DNA from: Vesta saturnalis
Lineage: Eukaryota > Arthropoda > Insecta > Coleoptera > Lampyridae
Assembly: GCA_036346205.1 (NCBI GenBank)
Contig: JARFJB010001495.1
Location: forward strand, 5,763,501-5,827,500
DNA length: 64,000 nucleotides
Direction of reading: 5' to 3'
A program made the position numbers and the translations under genes. Position 1 is the stretch's first letter. Every line of letters begins with the position of its first letter. Positions 45,380 to 57,224 of this stretch are shown piece after piece. The notes below the pieces were generated by a model. That model did no database searches and was not told where the DNA came from. It worked only from the letters and a program-made list of their open reading frames with translations.

Positions 45380-46600
45380 TTTGAGAAAATTTAAAACTTC
45401 TATCTTTTGCGCTGTTATTTGTTTAGTCTACATACAAAAAATTGGAATTTTTGGGTAATGGACTAAAGTGTTATGATTCATTTTTATGTGAAAGTATCAG
45501 CCTTTCTTTACATGCTAACCATAAGTTGCTGTTAACATTTGAAAAGTTTTTTTCGCATTTTTTTTAGCTTTGAGAAAATCTGGAACTGCTATCTTTTGCG
45601 CTGTTATTTGTTTAGTCTACATGCAAAAATTCAGAATTTTTGACTTAACGATTAAACTGCTATGATAAAAAGAGTATATTTATTTATCTTAAAACATTTC
45701 ACACACACATAAAATTGCTTACTTCTACATACCTAAGATAATATTATTCACCTTTTCTTTGTAATATAAGTTTTGTGTCATTTCTTCCTACATAATTTGT
45801 ATAATTTAATAAATCATAATAAGGAGCTCGTTTAATATGAAAATTCAATTAAACCATACGGAAACTGTTCAAAGTTTGTCCACATTTCTTTTTTTTTTTT
45901 GAGAAAATTTGAAACTGCTATCTTTTGCGCTGTTATTTGTTTGGTCTACATGCAAAAAATTGGAATTTTTGGGTAAAGGACTAAAGTGTTATGATTTATT
46001 CTTATGTGAAAGTATCAACCTTTCTTTACGTGCTAACCATAACTTGCTGTTAACCTTGAAAAGTTTTTTTTCACATTTTTTTTTAGTTTTGAAAATATCT
46101 GGAACTGCTATCTTTTGCGCTGTTATTTGTTTAGTCTACATGCAAAAAATTGGAATTTTTGGGTAAAGGACTAAAGTGTTATGATTTATTCTTATGTGAA
46201 AGTATCATCCTTTCTTTTCATGCTAACTACAACTTGGTGTTAACATTTGAAAAGTTTTTTTCACATTTTTTTTTAGTTTTGAGAAAATCTGAAAGTGCTA
46301 TCTTTTGCGCTGTTATTTGTTTAGTCTATATACAAAAATTCAGAATTTTTGACTTAGCGATTAAACTGCTATGTTAAAAAGAGTATATTTATTTATTTTA
46401 AAACATTTCAAACACACACATAAAATTGCTTACTTCTACATACCTAAGATAATGTTATTCACCTTTTCTTTGTAATATAAGTTTTATGTGTCATTTCTTC
46501 CTACATAATTAGTATAATTTAATAAATAATGATAAGAAACTCGTTTAATATGTAAATTCAATTAAACCATACGGAAACTTATTTTAAATTGTCTTTTCAC
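45380..46600 (+). repeat. 190-bp tandem repeats with a 220-bp insert, higher-order period 710 bp
   Basis: TATCTTTTGCGCTGTTATT occurs at about 45407, 45590, 45916, 46107 and 46297. A block of about 220 bp (45645-45870) recurs at 46355-46580, giving a composite period of about 710 bp. The short frames at 45909 and 46150 are translated repeats. The units are related to the arrays in the nested element. Confidence 0.8.
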
Positions 46601-46770
46601 TTTTTTCACTTTTTCTTCTTCTATGTCTACACACACTTTACTTTTTTTTTCAAATGAATACTGTTGAAGTGCCTTTTCTTTATGCAATATAACATGCACT
46701 ACTGTAATTACTTATTTACTTTTTAAAACGTCTTCCATTCAAATTACAATGCACCTTTATTTAATACTTT

Positions 46771-47007
46771 TCATGGCACATTCACTCGAAGTTGCATCAT
46801 TTTCTTTTTTAGCTCATACAGCTCTAAATCTATCTTCAATTTTTTTATTTCCTTGATTAACACCTCGAGTCTTTTCTTTCTCTCATCAATACTTAATAAT
46901 TCTTTCTTTCTTTCTCTTATCATTCTTATTACTTTCACCATTTCTAGCAATAAAAAGTTTACTGAATCATGCAATCTCGGAGAAGCATTTTTATTATAAA
47001 CATGCAT
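46771..47007 (-). CDS. Small charged coiled-coil protein
   Basis: The frame is MHVYNKNASPRLHDSVNFLL, then MVKVIRMIRERKKELLSIDE, RKKRLEVLIKEIKKLKID and ELYELKKKMMQLRVNVP. The last 55 residues form a strongly predicted coiled coil with alternating Lys/Glu and Leu/Ile. It is the last gene before the right TIR. A short related sequence at about 41340-41420 in the nested element keeps the flanking TTTTTATTATAAA words but no frame. Function unknown. Confidence 0.5.
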   Translation of the reverse strand: MHVYNKNASPRLHDSVNFLLLEMVKVIRMIRERKKELLSIDERKKRLEVLIKEIKKLKIDLELYELKKKMMQLRVNVP

Positions 47008-47039
47008 CCTTTCAAAACTGCTAACCTACTCAAAAAACT

Positions 47040-47341
47040 TTTAGATTTCTAAGAATGATTACCCTGCAACTTCTATTTTTAGCTTTTCACCTTGACCTTT
47101 TTATATTTCTAAGAAATGTAATATGACACCACCGTAGGTCAATAATCTTTGACCTTGAAAACTATTTTTAGATTTATGATTACCTTGCAACTTCTATTTT
47201 CAGCTTTGACCTTGACCAGCTCCAAAGTTTTAAATTTCCCGCCTAAAGTTTGACCTTGAACGAGCTCCAAAAGCTTCCGTTTTTCACCACCAGAGGGCGA
47301 GTGACCTTGAACTGGTCCAGAACCGGCCCCATATTACTACT
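47040..47341 (-). repeat. Outer Maverick right TIR
   Basis: Inverted match to 17095-17400. It ends in CCATATTACTACT followed by the CACCAC duplication. Confidence 0.9.
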
Positions 47342-47418
47342 CACCACACACCACACACCACACACCACACACCACACACACACACACACACCACACACCA
47401 CCACACCACACCACACCA

Positions 47419-47464
<46 letters not shown>

Positions 47465-47593
47465 ACACACACCAACACCACACACCACACCACACACCAC
47501 ACACCACACACACACACACACACCACACACCACACACCACACCCCACACACCGCACACCACACCACACACCACTCAACACACGCGTGCGAGCT

Positions 47594-47646
<53 letters not shown>

Positions 47647-47655
47647 ACACGCATA
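47342..47655. repeat. CA / CCACACA microsatellite, right half
   Basis: Continuation of the array at 15356-17094 beyond the Maverick insertion, with a CGCG-containing patch at 47582-47600. Long Val-Cys and His-Thr frames here are artefacts. Confidence 0.93.
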
Positions 47656-48317
47656 CAGACACCATGACCAATCTCGCCAAAATTTTGTCAAACGTCGATT
47701 TAGCTAAAATTATTTTCGAGTATACAGGTTACTCCAAAAAGACGGCGCGGTAAAAATTTTATATTTTTAAATGGGACACCCTGTATATTTTTACATATTT
47801 TAATTCGCCCTAAAATTCTGTATTTAGCACCGAAATTTGTAGAGCAACGTTGCCAATTAAATACAAAATATCCTTAAATTTGTGAAAAAACATGAGCAAT
47901 GAAACTTGTGATATTTTTTGACTTATAACAACTGGAGAAATAACGTAAACGAAAGAGGAATGATAACAGAAGTCCGCTAAGAAAACACAGATTAATGTTT
48001 TTCTACAGGGTGGTTTATATGATCATGCCAACATTGAGAACTTTAAACACCCTGTTACTTGGGTTTGCAGGGAATCTCATGCTCTCTAACTTCTTACTAT
48101 GCCTATCTTTACTGACTTTGATGATATTTCAATTTTATTTAAGCTCTAGCAAAGAACTGGGTGTTTTTCACCATTGTCGTTTTTTAGTCACCTACGACAT
48201 AAAACAAAAACAAAGTATTATCATTTTAAATAAAGCGTCAGTTTGGTATTTTTCTATTGTATTAACAATTGTGTGACAAAGTGATTTTGTGTGTCGTTTC
48301 TTCAAAGATTATTAAAA

Positions 48318-49733
48318 ATGAATTTTTTAAATGTCGGATTGGTGGATATGGTTTTTGTACTTGGAGCTAGCGACAAAAGATTGCTTGTTGGCAACGGGGA
48401 TATATCACGAGAAATATCTGAACCCCACGATAACCTAATAAGAGGACGTTTGAGAAGATAATGGAACGATTTCAAACAATTGAAGAAAGTCAATTAAATG
48501 TGCTTTTAACGTTAATTGAAAATACACACATTTGCCAAAGAGATTGATCTAATTAATTAGATATTAGACGATTATCGATTCAGAACATACTGACAGCAAA
48601 CAAAATGCATCCTTATTACGTTCAGTTATTGAAAGGATTAATTGAAGAAGACTTTGAGAGGCCAATGAATTTTTGTGCATGGGTGCAACAGAAAGTGAGA
48701 GAACAACCAAATTTTGCACGTCTAAATGATGAAGCAACATTTCACAAAAATGGAAACGTGAATATTATGCACAATTTTCATGATTATGCTACAAGCAATC
48801 CCCATTTCATAAGAACTCATTCACAAAAAAGATAAATTTAAATTTAAATGTTTCGGTAGGGGTTGTAGGAGACTATGGTATTGGACCGTATTTTTTTGTG
48901 AGAGGAATAACTGGACAAGTATATTTATATTTCTTACAATATAATTCACCACGATTATTGGTTCATACACCAAATGAAGTTCGTTAACGTCTTTGGTTCT
49001 TACATGATGGAGCCCCTGTGCATTATACAGGGCGTATTACTTACTTTTTAAATGAAACACATGGGCAGCAGTGAATTGGAAGAGGGGCACCAATACAATG
49101 GCCGGCATGATCTGACAAAAATGGATTTTAATATATGGGGATTTATAAAAGATCAGGTATATGAAATACTCCCGACTACGTAAGATGATATTAAAATTCG
49201 TATTACGAACTGTTTTCAAACTGTTACTCGGGAAATGTATAGAAAGATGACTGATACTTTTGAAAAACGTGTTGAATTGTATGTAAGTTAACGTGGGCCA
49301 CTTTGTGTATTACAATGGCCGGCATAATCTAACAAAAATGGATTTCAACATATGGAGATTTATAAAAGATCAGGTATATGAAATACTCCCGACTACGGAA
49401 GATGATATTAAAATTCGTATTACGAACTGTTTTCAAACTGTTACTCGGGAAATGTATAGAAAGATGACTGATACTTTTGAAAAACGTGTTGAATTGTGTG
49501 TAAGTTAACGTGGGCCACTTTGTGTATTACAATGGTCCGCATAATCTAACAAAAATGGATTTCAACATATGGAGATTTATAAAAGATCAGGTATATAAAA
49601 TACTCCCGACTACGGGAGATGATCTGAAAATTCATATTACGAACTGTTTTCAAACTGTTATACAGGAAATGTGCAGAAACAAGACTCATACATTTGAAAA
49701 ACGTGTTGGATTGTATGTTCAAGTTAATTGAAC
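48318..49733 (+). pseudogene. DDE transposase, DUF4817-type, with triplicated 3' end (copy 4)
   Basis: The ATG at 48318 gives MNFLNVGLVDMVFVLGASDK and degraded helix-turn-helix sequence. The catalytic part starts at 48605 (MHPYYVQLLKGLIEEDFERP), with the first aspartate in LNDEATFHKNG near 48740. FLHDGAPVHYTG near 49005 holds the second aspartate. The third-carboxylate region reads KMDFNIWRFIKDQV and occurs three times because of a 217-bp tandem triplication. The last copy ends FEKRVGLYVQVN at 49731. Stops at about 48460, 48985 and 49108 confirm inactivity. Confidence 0.82.
49098..49731 (+). repeat. 217-bp tandem repeat, three copies
   Basis: The word ATGG(C/T)C(C/G)GCAT starts at 49098, 49315 and 49532, exactly 217 bp apart each time. 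Copies 1 and 2 are nearly identical and copy 3 is more diverged. 217 is not a multiple of three, and each copy reads from one stop to the next. Confidence 0.92.
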
Positions 49734-50618
49734 AATAAGCATGTAATAATTTACTTTAAGAAATGTCCACAAGCTTGAATCGCTAAAATATCGGAACATC
49801 ATTAGAAAAAGTAATCAAGTTGGTTTTGGATTTATGTTGAAAGAAGATAGATACATCAAAAAAAGTTTGTGTATTCTTATTTCATTTGAACTTTAGCTTT
49901 GACAAAACTAAAATGTAACATGACAGCCGACAACTTGATGACATTTTCTAATGAACACCCGATTTTTTTGTGGCATATCTTCCACTATGGATACATTGTT
50001 TTCATGTTTATATTGATAGTAATTAATAAACAAATTACCAAACTGACGTTTTATTTAAAATGGTAATATTTTCTTTTTATTTGATGTCATAGGTAACTAG
50101 AAAAACGACGATGGTGAAAAACATTCAGTTCTTTGCTAGAGTTTAACTAAAAATTGAAATACCACCAAAGTTAGTAACGATAGGCATAGGGAGACCTTTA
50201 CAAAAGTTAAAGAGGATTAAATTCTCTACAAACTCAAGTAACGAAATACAGGGTGTTCCATTTAAAAAACTTTCTAAAATTAGGTTTAAAGTTCTCAATG
50301 TTGGTATGACCACATACAACACCCTGTAGAAAAACATTAATCTGTGTTATCTTAGGGGACTTCTCTCATCATTCCTGTTTCCGTTTCCGTTTTGTTTCCA
50401 GTTATTACAAGTTAAAATATATTACAAATTTCATTGATGGTTTTTCACAAATTGAAGGAATTATTCAATTTCATTGGCAACGTTACAAAAATATGCTATA
50501 CAAATTTCGCTGCTAAATACAAAACTTTAGGGTGAATTAAAATATGTAAAAATATACAAGGTGTTCCATCTGAAGAACATAGAATTTTTACCGCGCCGCA
50601 TTTTTGGAGTACCCTGTA

Positions 50619-52922
50619 TACTCGAAGATGAGTATCTTAACTCCTAAACATTTTTTTCGCTATCTTTAATGGTAAAGGAGATATTGACCTTTGTCGCACT
50701 ATTTGGCCACCCTGTTTGTACGTTGAAAGGTACATTGCTATTGGTGATTGTATTGCAATCGAAAGTATGTATTTTTTGGGCTTAACGACATTTTGACAAT
50801 ATAAATAAGTAAGTACTTAATTAAGAAATATAAATTATGTCAACAAAATTACGTGCCCTGTACAGTGTACAATAGTTAACTTTAGGTGACAGGTTAAATA
50901 TCACTTAAAACTATTGCGATTTGTTTCATTAAATTTCGAATTGCTACAAATAATTATACTGCCACTGTTCAACTCGAGCGACAATTGTGAATGTTACACT
51001 CTAACGCCATCGATAACCTGAAAGCCAGACAATAATCATTTAAAGTAAATGGTGAAAACCAAAAGTGGATTTGTCTATTATAAATCGATTACTCTATGTG
51101 TTATACCGAGAAAAATGATTGTTATTGTTATAATAACGGCGCTCATTAATTTGAGATTGAGTAGAACTGTGAAGTGAAGTTTTTCACAATGGAAGATCCT
51201 AGTGGCAATAAAAGGCATTATATTTAATGTGGTAACCTTTTAAAGTATTTTACTGTCACATATCTATGATTTACGTACACCAGTTAGCTTCCAGCTATCC
51301 ACCTTGCATTTCAAAAACTAGGTAGCGTTGATTTTCCTTTCGCTACCAAAGTTTTAACTGTTTTTGTTTTACAAAAGTAATTAACCTGTCCTAATCTCAG
51401 TTTTATTATTGTGGTTGTAAATTTCTCAAATTTACACATAAATAAATTTTTAGTCTGTAATGATGGAAATTTAGCACACCAGTTATTTTGAAGAAACTCC
51501 GGTAATTTTTTTCAGAAAGTAATAGTTTAATAAATGAAGTAACAACTACAACTTGCAGCTTATCAAATGACACATCTCTCTAGAGATTTCCAATAGAACA
51601 ATTTTGTTTTTACTTTTCACGAAGAATTTAAGTTCAAATAGTGGTTATATGTGAAGTGGATTTATTGTATACCACATAAGTCCTTTATTACGTATGTTAT
51701 TAATTTTATTGTTAAAATTCAAGTTACAAGAATATGTTAGAATTATTATTATAGCTTATTATAAGTTTTCTTATGAACGAATAAGTTTAAAGGTAAATAT
51801 TTAATTAAAAATTATTATTAATTTTATTACATACATAAATAAAAGTTTACCTCGAGAAGGATTTGAACAAGTTTCTTTCATGGCATACTGGACCCTTTTC
51901 AACGATATGGAGCTTCTAGTCAAATTTTAAGCAACTTAGTCTAGGCAAAGAATCAATAATGCAAAAAAACTACTTCATCTATCACAAACGACCTCGGTTC
52001 CCATTATTTCAGAACTTTTTCTTCTAGTTAGAAGAAAATCTATTATAGTATCATGTTTAGTCTTTATGACGATGACTCATCAAAGCCAGTAAACGTCTGA
52101 ACCCGTTAATTTGTTTCATGACTAATACACTTTAGGTACTGTACTGCTTATACTGGTAAATAAGAGTTGTCCATCTAGTATTCTAGTCAGTATAGAAGGC
52201 GTGGGAGTTAAAAACTGTTACCATACGTCAGACCAAAAAGGGGAAATAGTCTAAAGAGCGTCCCTACAGTCAAAAATGCATACGGGAATTTCGACATGAA
52301 CCGTTGGTACCTTTCTTACTACTATATAGTACGGAAATAGCTTATATGGTATACATGCACTCGCAATTGTAGTCACAAATATTTAAACTTGTAACGTTTT
52401 TTGTGCGATCGATTAACCTTTGGCTAATATGGTTCACTTGTTCACACTTAACTCACATGCTGTACCCGTAACTAATCGTAAAGATTTTTTTTTAGTTTTA
52501 AAATGTTTTAATGACGGATGGATTTGATTCTAGTTCATTCTCTACAAATTAGCATTTCTTTCATTCTAAAATAAGAGATTACGAGTCATATTTTATAGTG
52601 GGAGATATGGCAACGTCGACTGATTTAGGCGACTTTCAAATGTTGGATGGACAGGTAAAAAATTAAGAGAAGGGATTGAAGAATTATTTCTTTCTACGGC
52701 GCAATTGAGTTGAAGTGTAGTCCCTCAAAAATTAATTCAATTGGTCTAGTCTTAGTTCTATGTTGTAAATTACAAACGGGTTCCCGATTTATTCATTATA
52801 ATTTCGCTGTTAATTCTTATATAAACAAAAAAATCCATAGAAACGTATATGGCAAAGAAAGATATGCATACGAGTAAATTTCACGAACGCTAAATAGGCT
52901 TAGTAGCATTTGGGAAAGTTTC
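50619..52922. other. AT-rich DNA without recognised genes
   Basis: No coding region, RNA gene or repeat was found in 2.3 kb. The first 150 bp (GAGATATTGACCTTTGTCG, ...CACCCTGTTTG) look like the end of another unplaced DNA transposon. Confidence 0.4.
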
Positions 52923-54713
52923 GTGTGTGCACGTGTGCGTGTCTGCGTGCGCATGTGCGTGTGCGTGTGTGCGTGTGTGCGTGTGTGCGTGTGTGCGTGT
53001 GTGCGTGTGTGCGTGTGTGCGTGTGTGCGTGTGTGCGTGTGTGCGTGTGTGCGTGTGTGCGTGTGTGCGTCTGTGCGTGTGTGCGTGTGTGCGTGTGTGC
53101 GTGTGTGCGTGTGTGCGTGTGTGCGTGTGTGCGTGTGTGCGTGTGTGGTGTGTGCGTGTGTGCGTGTGTGCGTGTGTGCGTGTGTGCGTGAGTGCGTGTG
53201 TGCGTGTATGCGTGTGTGCGTAGGCGCGTGTGTGCGTGTGTACGCGTGTACGTGTGTGCGTATGTGCGTGTGTGCGTGTGTGCGTGTGTGCGTGTGTGCG
53301 GGTGCGCGTGTGTGTGTGCGTGTGTGCATGTGTGAGTGTGTGTGTGCGTGTGCGTGTGTGCGAGTATTCGTGTGTGCGTGTCAGCGTGTGTGCGTGCGTG
53401 CGTGCGTGTGCGCTTGTGTAGGTGTGTGCGTGAGTACGTGTGTGCGTGTGTGCGTGTGTGCGTGTGTGCGTGTATGCGTGTGTGCGTGTGTGCGCGCGTG
53501 TGCGCGCGTGTGCGTGTGTGCTTGTGTGCGTGTGTACGTGTGTGGGTGTGTACATGTGTGCGTGTGTGCGTGTGTGCGTGTGTGCGTGTGTGCGTGTGTG
53601 CGTGTGTGCGTGTGTGCGTGTGTGCGTGTGTGCGTGTGTGTGCGTGTGTGCGTGTGTGCGTATGTGCGTGTATGCGTATGTGCATGTGTGCGTGTGCGCG
53701 TGTGCGTGTGTGCGTGTGTGCGTGTGTGCGTGTGTGTGCGAGTGTGTGCGCGCGTGTGCGTGTGTGCTTGTGTGCGTGTGTACGTGTGTGGGTGTGTACA
53801 TGTGTGCGTGTGTGTGTGTGCGTGTGTGCGGATGTCGTGTCTGCGTGTGTGCGTGTATGCGTGTGTGTTTGCGTGCGTGTGTGCGTGTGTGCGTGTATGC
53901 TTGTGTACGTGTGTGTGTACGTGTGTGCGTGTGTGCGTGTATGCGTGTATGCGTGTGCGCGTGTGTGCTTGTGTGCGTGTGTGCGTGTGTGCGTGTGTGC
54001 GTGTGTGTGCGCGTGTGCGTGTGGGCGTGTGTGCGTGTGTCCGTGTGTGCGTGTGTGCAGGTGTGCGTGTGTGCGTGTGTGTGCGTGTGCGTGCGCGCGT
54101 GTGCGTGTGTGCTTGTGTGCGTGTATACGTGTGTGCGTGTGTACATGTGTGCGTGTGTGAGTGTGTGCGTGTGTGCGGATCTCGTGTCTGCGTGTGTGCG
54201 TGTATGCGTGTGTGTTTGCGTGTGTGCGCGTGTGCGTGTATGCTTGTGTATGTGTGTGCGTGTGTGCGTGTGTGAGTGTGTGCGTGTATGCGTGTGTGCG
54301 TGTGTGCTTGTGTGCGTGTGTGTGTGTGGTGCGTGTGTGTGCGCGCGTGTGTGTGTGTGCGCGTGTGCGTGTGGCGTGTGCGTGTGTGCGTGTGGTGTGT
54401 GCGTGTGTGGGTGTGTGCGTGTGGGTGTGTGCGTGTGCGTGTGTGCGTGTGTGTGTGTGTGCGTGTGTGCGTGTGTTCAGTGTGCGTGTGTGCGTGTGCG
54501 TGTGGGCGTGTGTGCGTGTGTGTGTGTGTGTGCGTGTGTGCGTGTGTGCGTGTGTGCGTGTGTGCGTGTGTGCGTGTGTGCGTGTGTGCGTGTGTGCGTG
54601 TGTGCGTGTGTGCGTGTGTGTGCGTGTGTGCGTATGTGCGTGTATGCGTATGTGCATGTGTGCGTGTGCGCGTGTGTGCGTGTGTCCATGTGCGCGTGTG
54701 TGTGTGTGTGTAC
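52923..54713. repeat. GTGTGTGC octamer satellite array
   Basis: About 1.8 kb of GTGTGTGC units with substitutions. Higher-order duplication is visible: a segment containing GTGTGTGCTTGTGTGCG, GTACGTGTGTGGGTG and ATGTGTGCG recurs at about 53510, 53760 and 54110. Very long frames on both strands are produced by the 8-bp period and are not genes. Confidence 0.95.
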
Positions 54714-55458
54714 TCCATAACTTTCGGAGGACTTAACATATCCACTTGAAACTTGGCACACGTGTAGATGTCAACTACCCAAAGCGACTGATTGGTTTTG
54801 GGGTCAGTGAGGCATGGGAGAAATGGTAGTATTGGGGGGTAATTATCCGTTTTACAAATTTTTATTTTTTTAGGTTTTGTTTCTTCTAATATGTGATTAG
54901 TATAATTGTGAGAATTTTGTTCCTGTAGTAAGTCTGTACCACAACGGTTTACAAGATATTAGCAAAAAACCGTCACTTTAAAAAACCGGTTTTTCTTAAG
55001 TACATGTCTCCCAAACTGCTTATCATATTTAAAAAGTGAAAATACAGTTAGATAATAAATAAAATTTGTCACAAAAAGTGATTTTGCTGTTTCGTCGAAA
55101 ATTTGGTCACTTTCGAAATACTTCCAAAACACTCGATTTTGGTATTAGATAGAAAATCAAATTTCCTGTAATTCTTTGTATTGTTAATCGTTTTCGAGTT
55201 ATTTACAAAAACAGATTTTTGATGTGGAAGTATTGATGCAATTTACAGCGATTTTTTTTCAATGTATGAATAACGATTAATTTTTCTCCAAAAACTTAAA
55301 ATGAATTTAGACATAACTTCTGGGTCTCACTGTACATGAATTATATAACATCAAAACTAATAAGGTACCCTTGCTTTCAAAATTTTCTCGTACTCCCATT
55401 TTTTGTTGTTTTAAATGTAATTAATCAACTCTGACATTTAAAATTTTTAAAAGTCAAA
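54714..55458. other. 5' flank of a Tc1-like pseudogene
   Basis: AT-rich, non-coding. It may include the left end of the transposon whose transposase starts at 55459, but no inverted partner was identified. Confidence 0.35.
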
Positions 55459-56299
55459 ATGCCTCGACTGACAGCAAGACAAAGTGTTGATGCTTTCCAA
55501 ATTAAAGAGGGTTGGTCCATAAGAAAGGTTGCTACTTATTATGGGCTAAATAAAAGCACTGTTCTACGAGTAAAGAAGAGATGGGAATAAGAAGGAACCG
55601 TGTACGGGAAGACCCAAAATTGCAAATGCGAAGCAGGGTGGAGTTTGGATAATTTAAGGGAAAACCCTTTCAATACGGCCAGACAAACGGTTTTTGAGAC
55701 CAACTTTCCAGGATCGTTCGTAACAGCGTGCCGTCGTGTGAAAAATTCAGAAATTAAAAATTTAGCAAGTGCAAGGAAAATTATACTCACAGAAGAACAA
55801 AAGCAGGGCCGGGTACCATTTTGTCTGAATAACATACACCGACCTCTACATTTTTGGAATATTATAATCTTTTCTGACGAAAAAAGTCTTCAAATCGTGC
55901 AATGACGGTCATATACGGGTGTATCGACCGGTAAATTCAAGATTTTAGGAACGATATGTGTCACCACAAAACAGGTCTGGACGATCCTCTGTCAACGTTT
56001 GGATGACCGTGACATTTTGCAAAATGTTGGCTTCCTTCTGTGGAACAATTACTCACAATGATAATTACAGGATAATTGGACCATCCACACCGCTCGTATA
56101 ACAACGCAGTGGTACCAAGTCAACAATATTACCCTATATTCCCAATTTGAACCCTATGGAAAATGCTGAAGAATTGTGTGAAGCTATTGAAAATGCCTGG
56201 GAAAAGTTGATCGAAGATCAAAATTATTGGCGAAACTTTATAGGATCTATGCCCACGAGACAGAATGCGGTTTTTAAACATGCTTGTATTTATGTTTAA
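55459..56299 (+). pseudogene. Tc1-like transposase, broken
   Basis: The ATG at 55459 gives MPRLTARQSVDAFQIKEGWS and a helix-turn-helix with RKVATYYGLNKSTVLRVKKR, then a TAA at 55588. Later blocks are TEEQKQGR, WNIIIFSDEKSL (first aspartate), VWMTVTF in another frame, QDNWTIHTARITTQW (second aspartate, QDN), and IPNLNPMENAEELCEA (acidic third residue, NPMEN). The end is FKHACIYV at 56299. The NPxEN form of the third motif marks a Tc1-type (DDE) and not the DD41D type found elsewhere here. At least four frame disruptions are present. Confidence 0.75.
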
Positions 56300-56676
56300 G
56301 TTCGTTTTCATTAAATTTATGTTGCTTCCTTTCTCTTTACCAGATTAATTCTTTGAGTTGGGCTTGCATGAAAGATTTCAATAAGTTGCAGCAAATCTTC
56401 CTTGTCTTCTATAACAATCACTAATTTCTGCAAAATTATTTGTAAAAGTCATTGGTTTTTATCCACAATTATTATGTAAGAAAGCATAATTTATGTCCTG
56501 AAGGACAGATCATAATTATTGTTAATTCTGTCAATTCATCTTTAACCTAAACTCAAAATTACCCATCCACACAGCTAAAATTTTGATAAATCGTTGTTAC
56601 TTGATTTTGAAAGTGTACGCGAAACTTTTGAAAGGAAGTGTACATACAGTTTAGGATGGAACCGAGTGGAACTAGG
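56300..56676. other. Spacer upstream of the tRNA-like sequence
   Basis: AT-rich, with no gene seen. Confidence 0.4.
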
Positions 56677-56770
56677 GTCCTCGATAGCTCAGATGGTTAA
56701 CAGCCCTACCCTAGATAAGTAGTGGACGTGGGTTCGAGTCCCATTTGAGGCAATCTTTTACTGTATGTAC
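56640..56770. repeat. Perfect 11-bp inverted repeat around the tRNA-like sequence
   Basis: GTACATACAGT at 56640-56650 and ACTGTATGTAC at 56760-56770 are exact inverses placed 37 bp before and 7 bp after the tRNA-like body. Confidence 0.85.
56678..56752 (+). tRNA. tRNA or tRNA-derived sequence, anticodon AGA by position
   Basis: 75 nt with an acceptor of six pairs in seven (TCCTCGA/TTGAGGC), an A box TAGCTCAGATGG, and a D stem of three pairs. The anticodon stem has one mismatch, with loop CTAGATA. The T arm is canonical (GTGGG TTCGAGT CCCAT) with B box GGTTCGAGTCC, followed by TTTT as a pol III terminator. Read by position the anticodon is AGA (Ser), but there is no long variable arm as eukaryotic tRNA-Ser requires. 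A pseudogene or SINE head is therefore more likely than a working tRNA. Confidence 0.5.
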
Positions 56771-57224
56771 GGTGGCAGCATTAATAATTCACAATTTACA
56801 TATCGTTATGACTTTGTCATTATTAGCACTTAGATGCGTTTAGTGTAGAAGTCCTCTTTAATTTGTATTCATTATCTGCCTAAAAAGCAACTTTTCTATA
56901 TTCCAGTATTGTAGGTCTGTATGAAACTTCATACTTGCAGACACCCGTTTTCAGTATCTGAATAATGATTCATTTTATAAGAAAATGTGTAAACATAATT
57001 TTCAAAGAAAATTTAATTTTACATAACTTTTCTTTATAAAGCTTTTTTAATGTAAACCGAAATAAATGTAAAAATTAAATAAATATGATTAAAAATGCTT
57101 AAGATGTATAATCAATATTTCTATAGAAGCGCGTAGCTTTGGATTTTTCTTTAACTTAGCATCTATTCAGCTCTATCTGGTATGAAGTTTTAAACGCCTG
57201 TTTGATATAGATTATTGTTTTTCT
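56771..57224. other. AT-rich spacer
   Basis: Nothing recognised. Confidence 0.4.

Larger units (their letters stand above)
47725..50616 (+). mobile_element. Tc1/mariner-superfamily transposon with long TIRs, copy 4
   Basis: Flanked by TA (47723-47724 and 50617-50618), with tips CAGGTTACTCC and GGAGTACCCTG. The TIRs are about 480-510 bp (47725-48200 and 50110-50616). Inverted similarity continues for a few bases outside the TA (TTCGAGTA), so the exact tip is slightly uncertain. It contains one broken transposase. Confidence 0.85.

Noticed and set aside
52817..54761. Overlapping frames up to 585 codons
   Set aside because: The octamer period translates to repeating HTRTHAHT or VCVCACVR patterns in all frames; no real protein composition.
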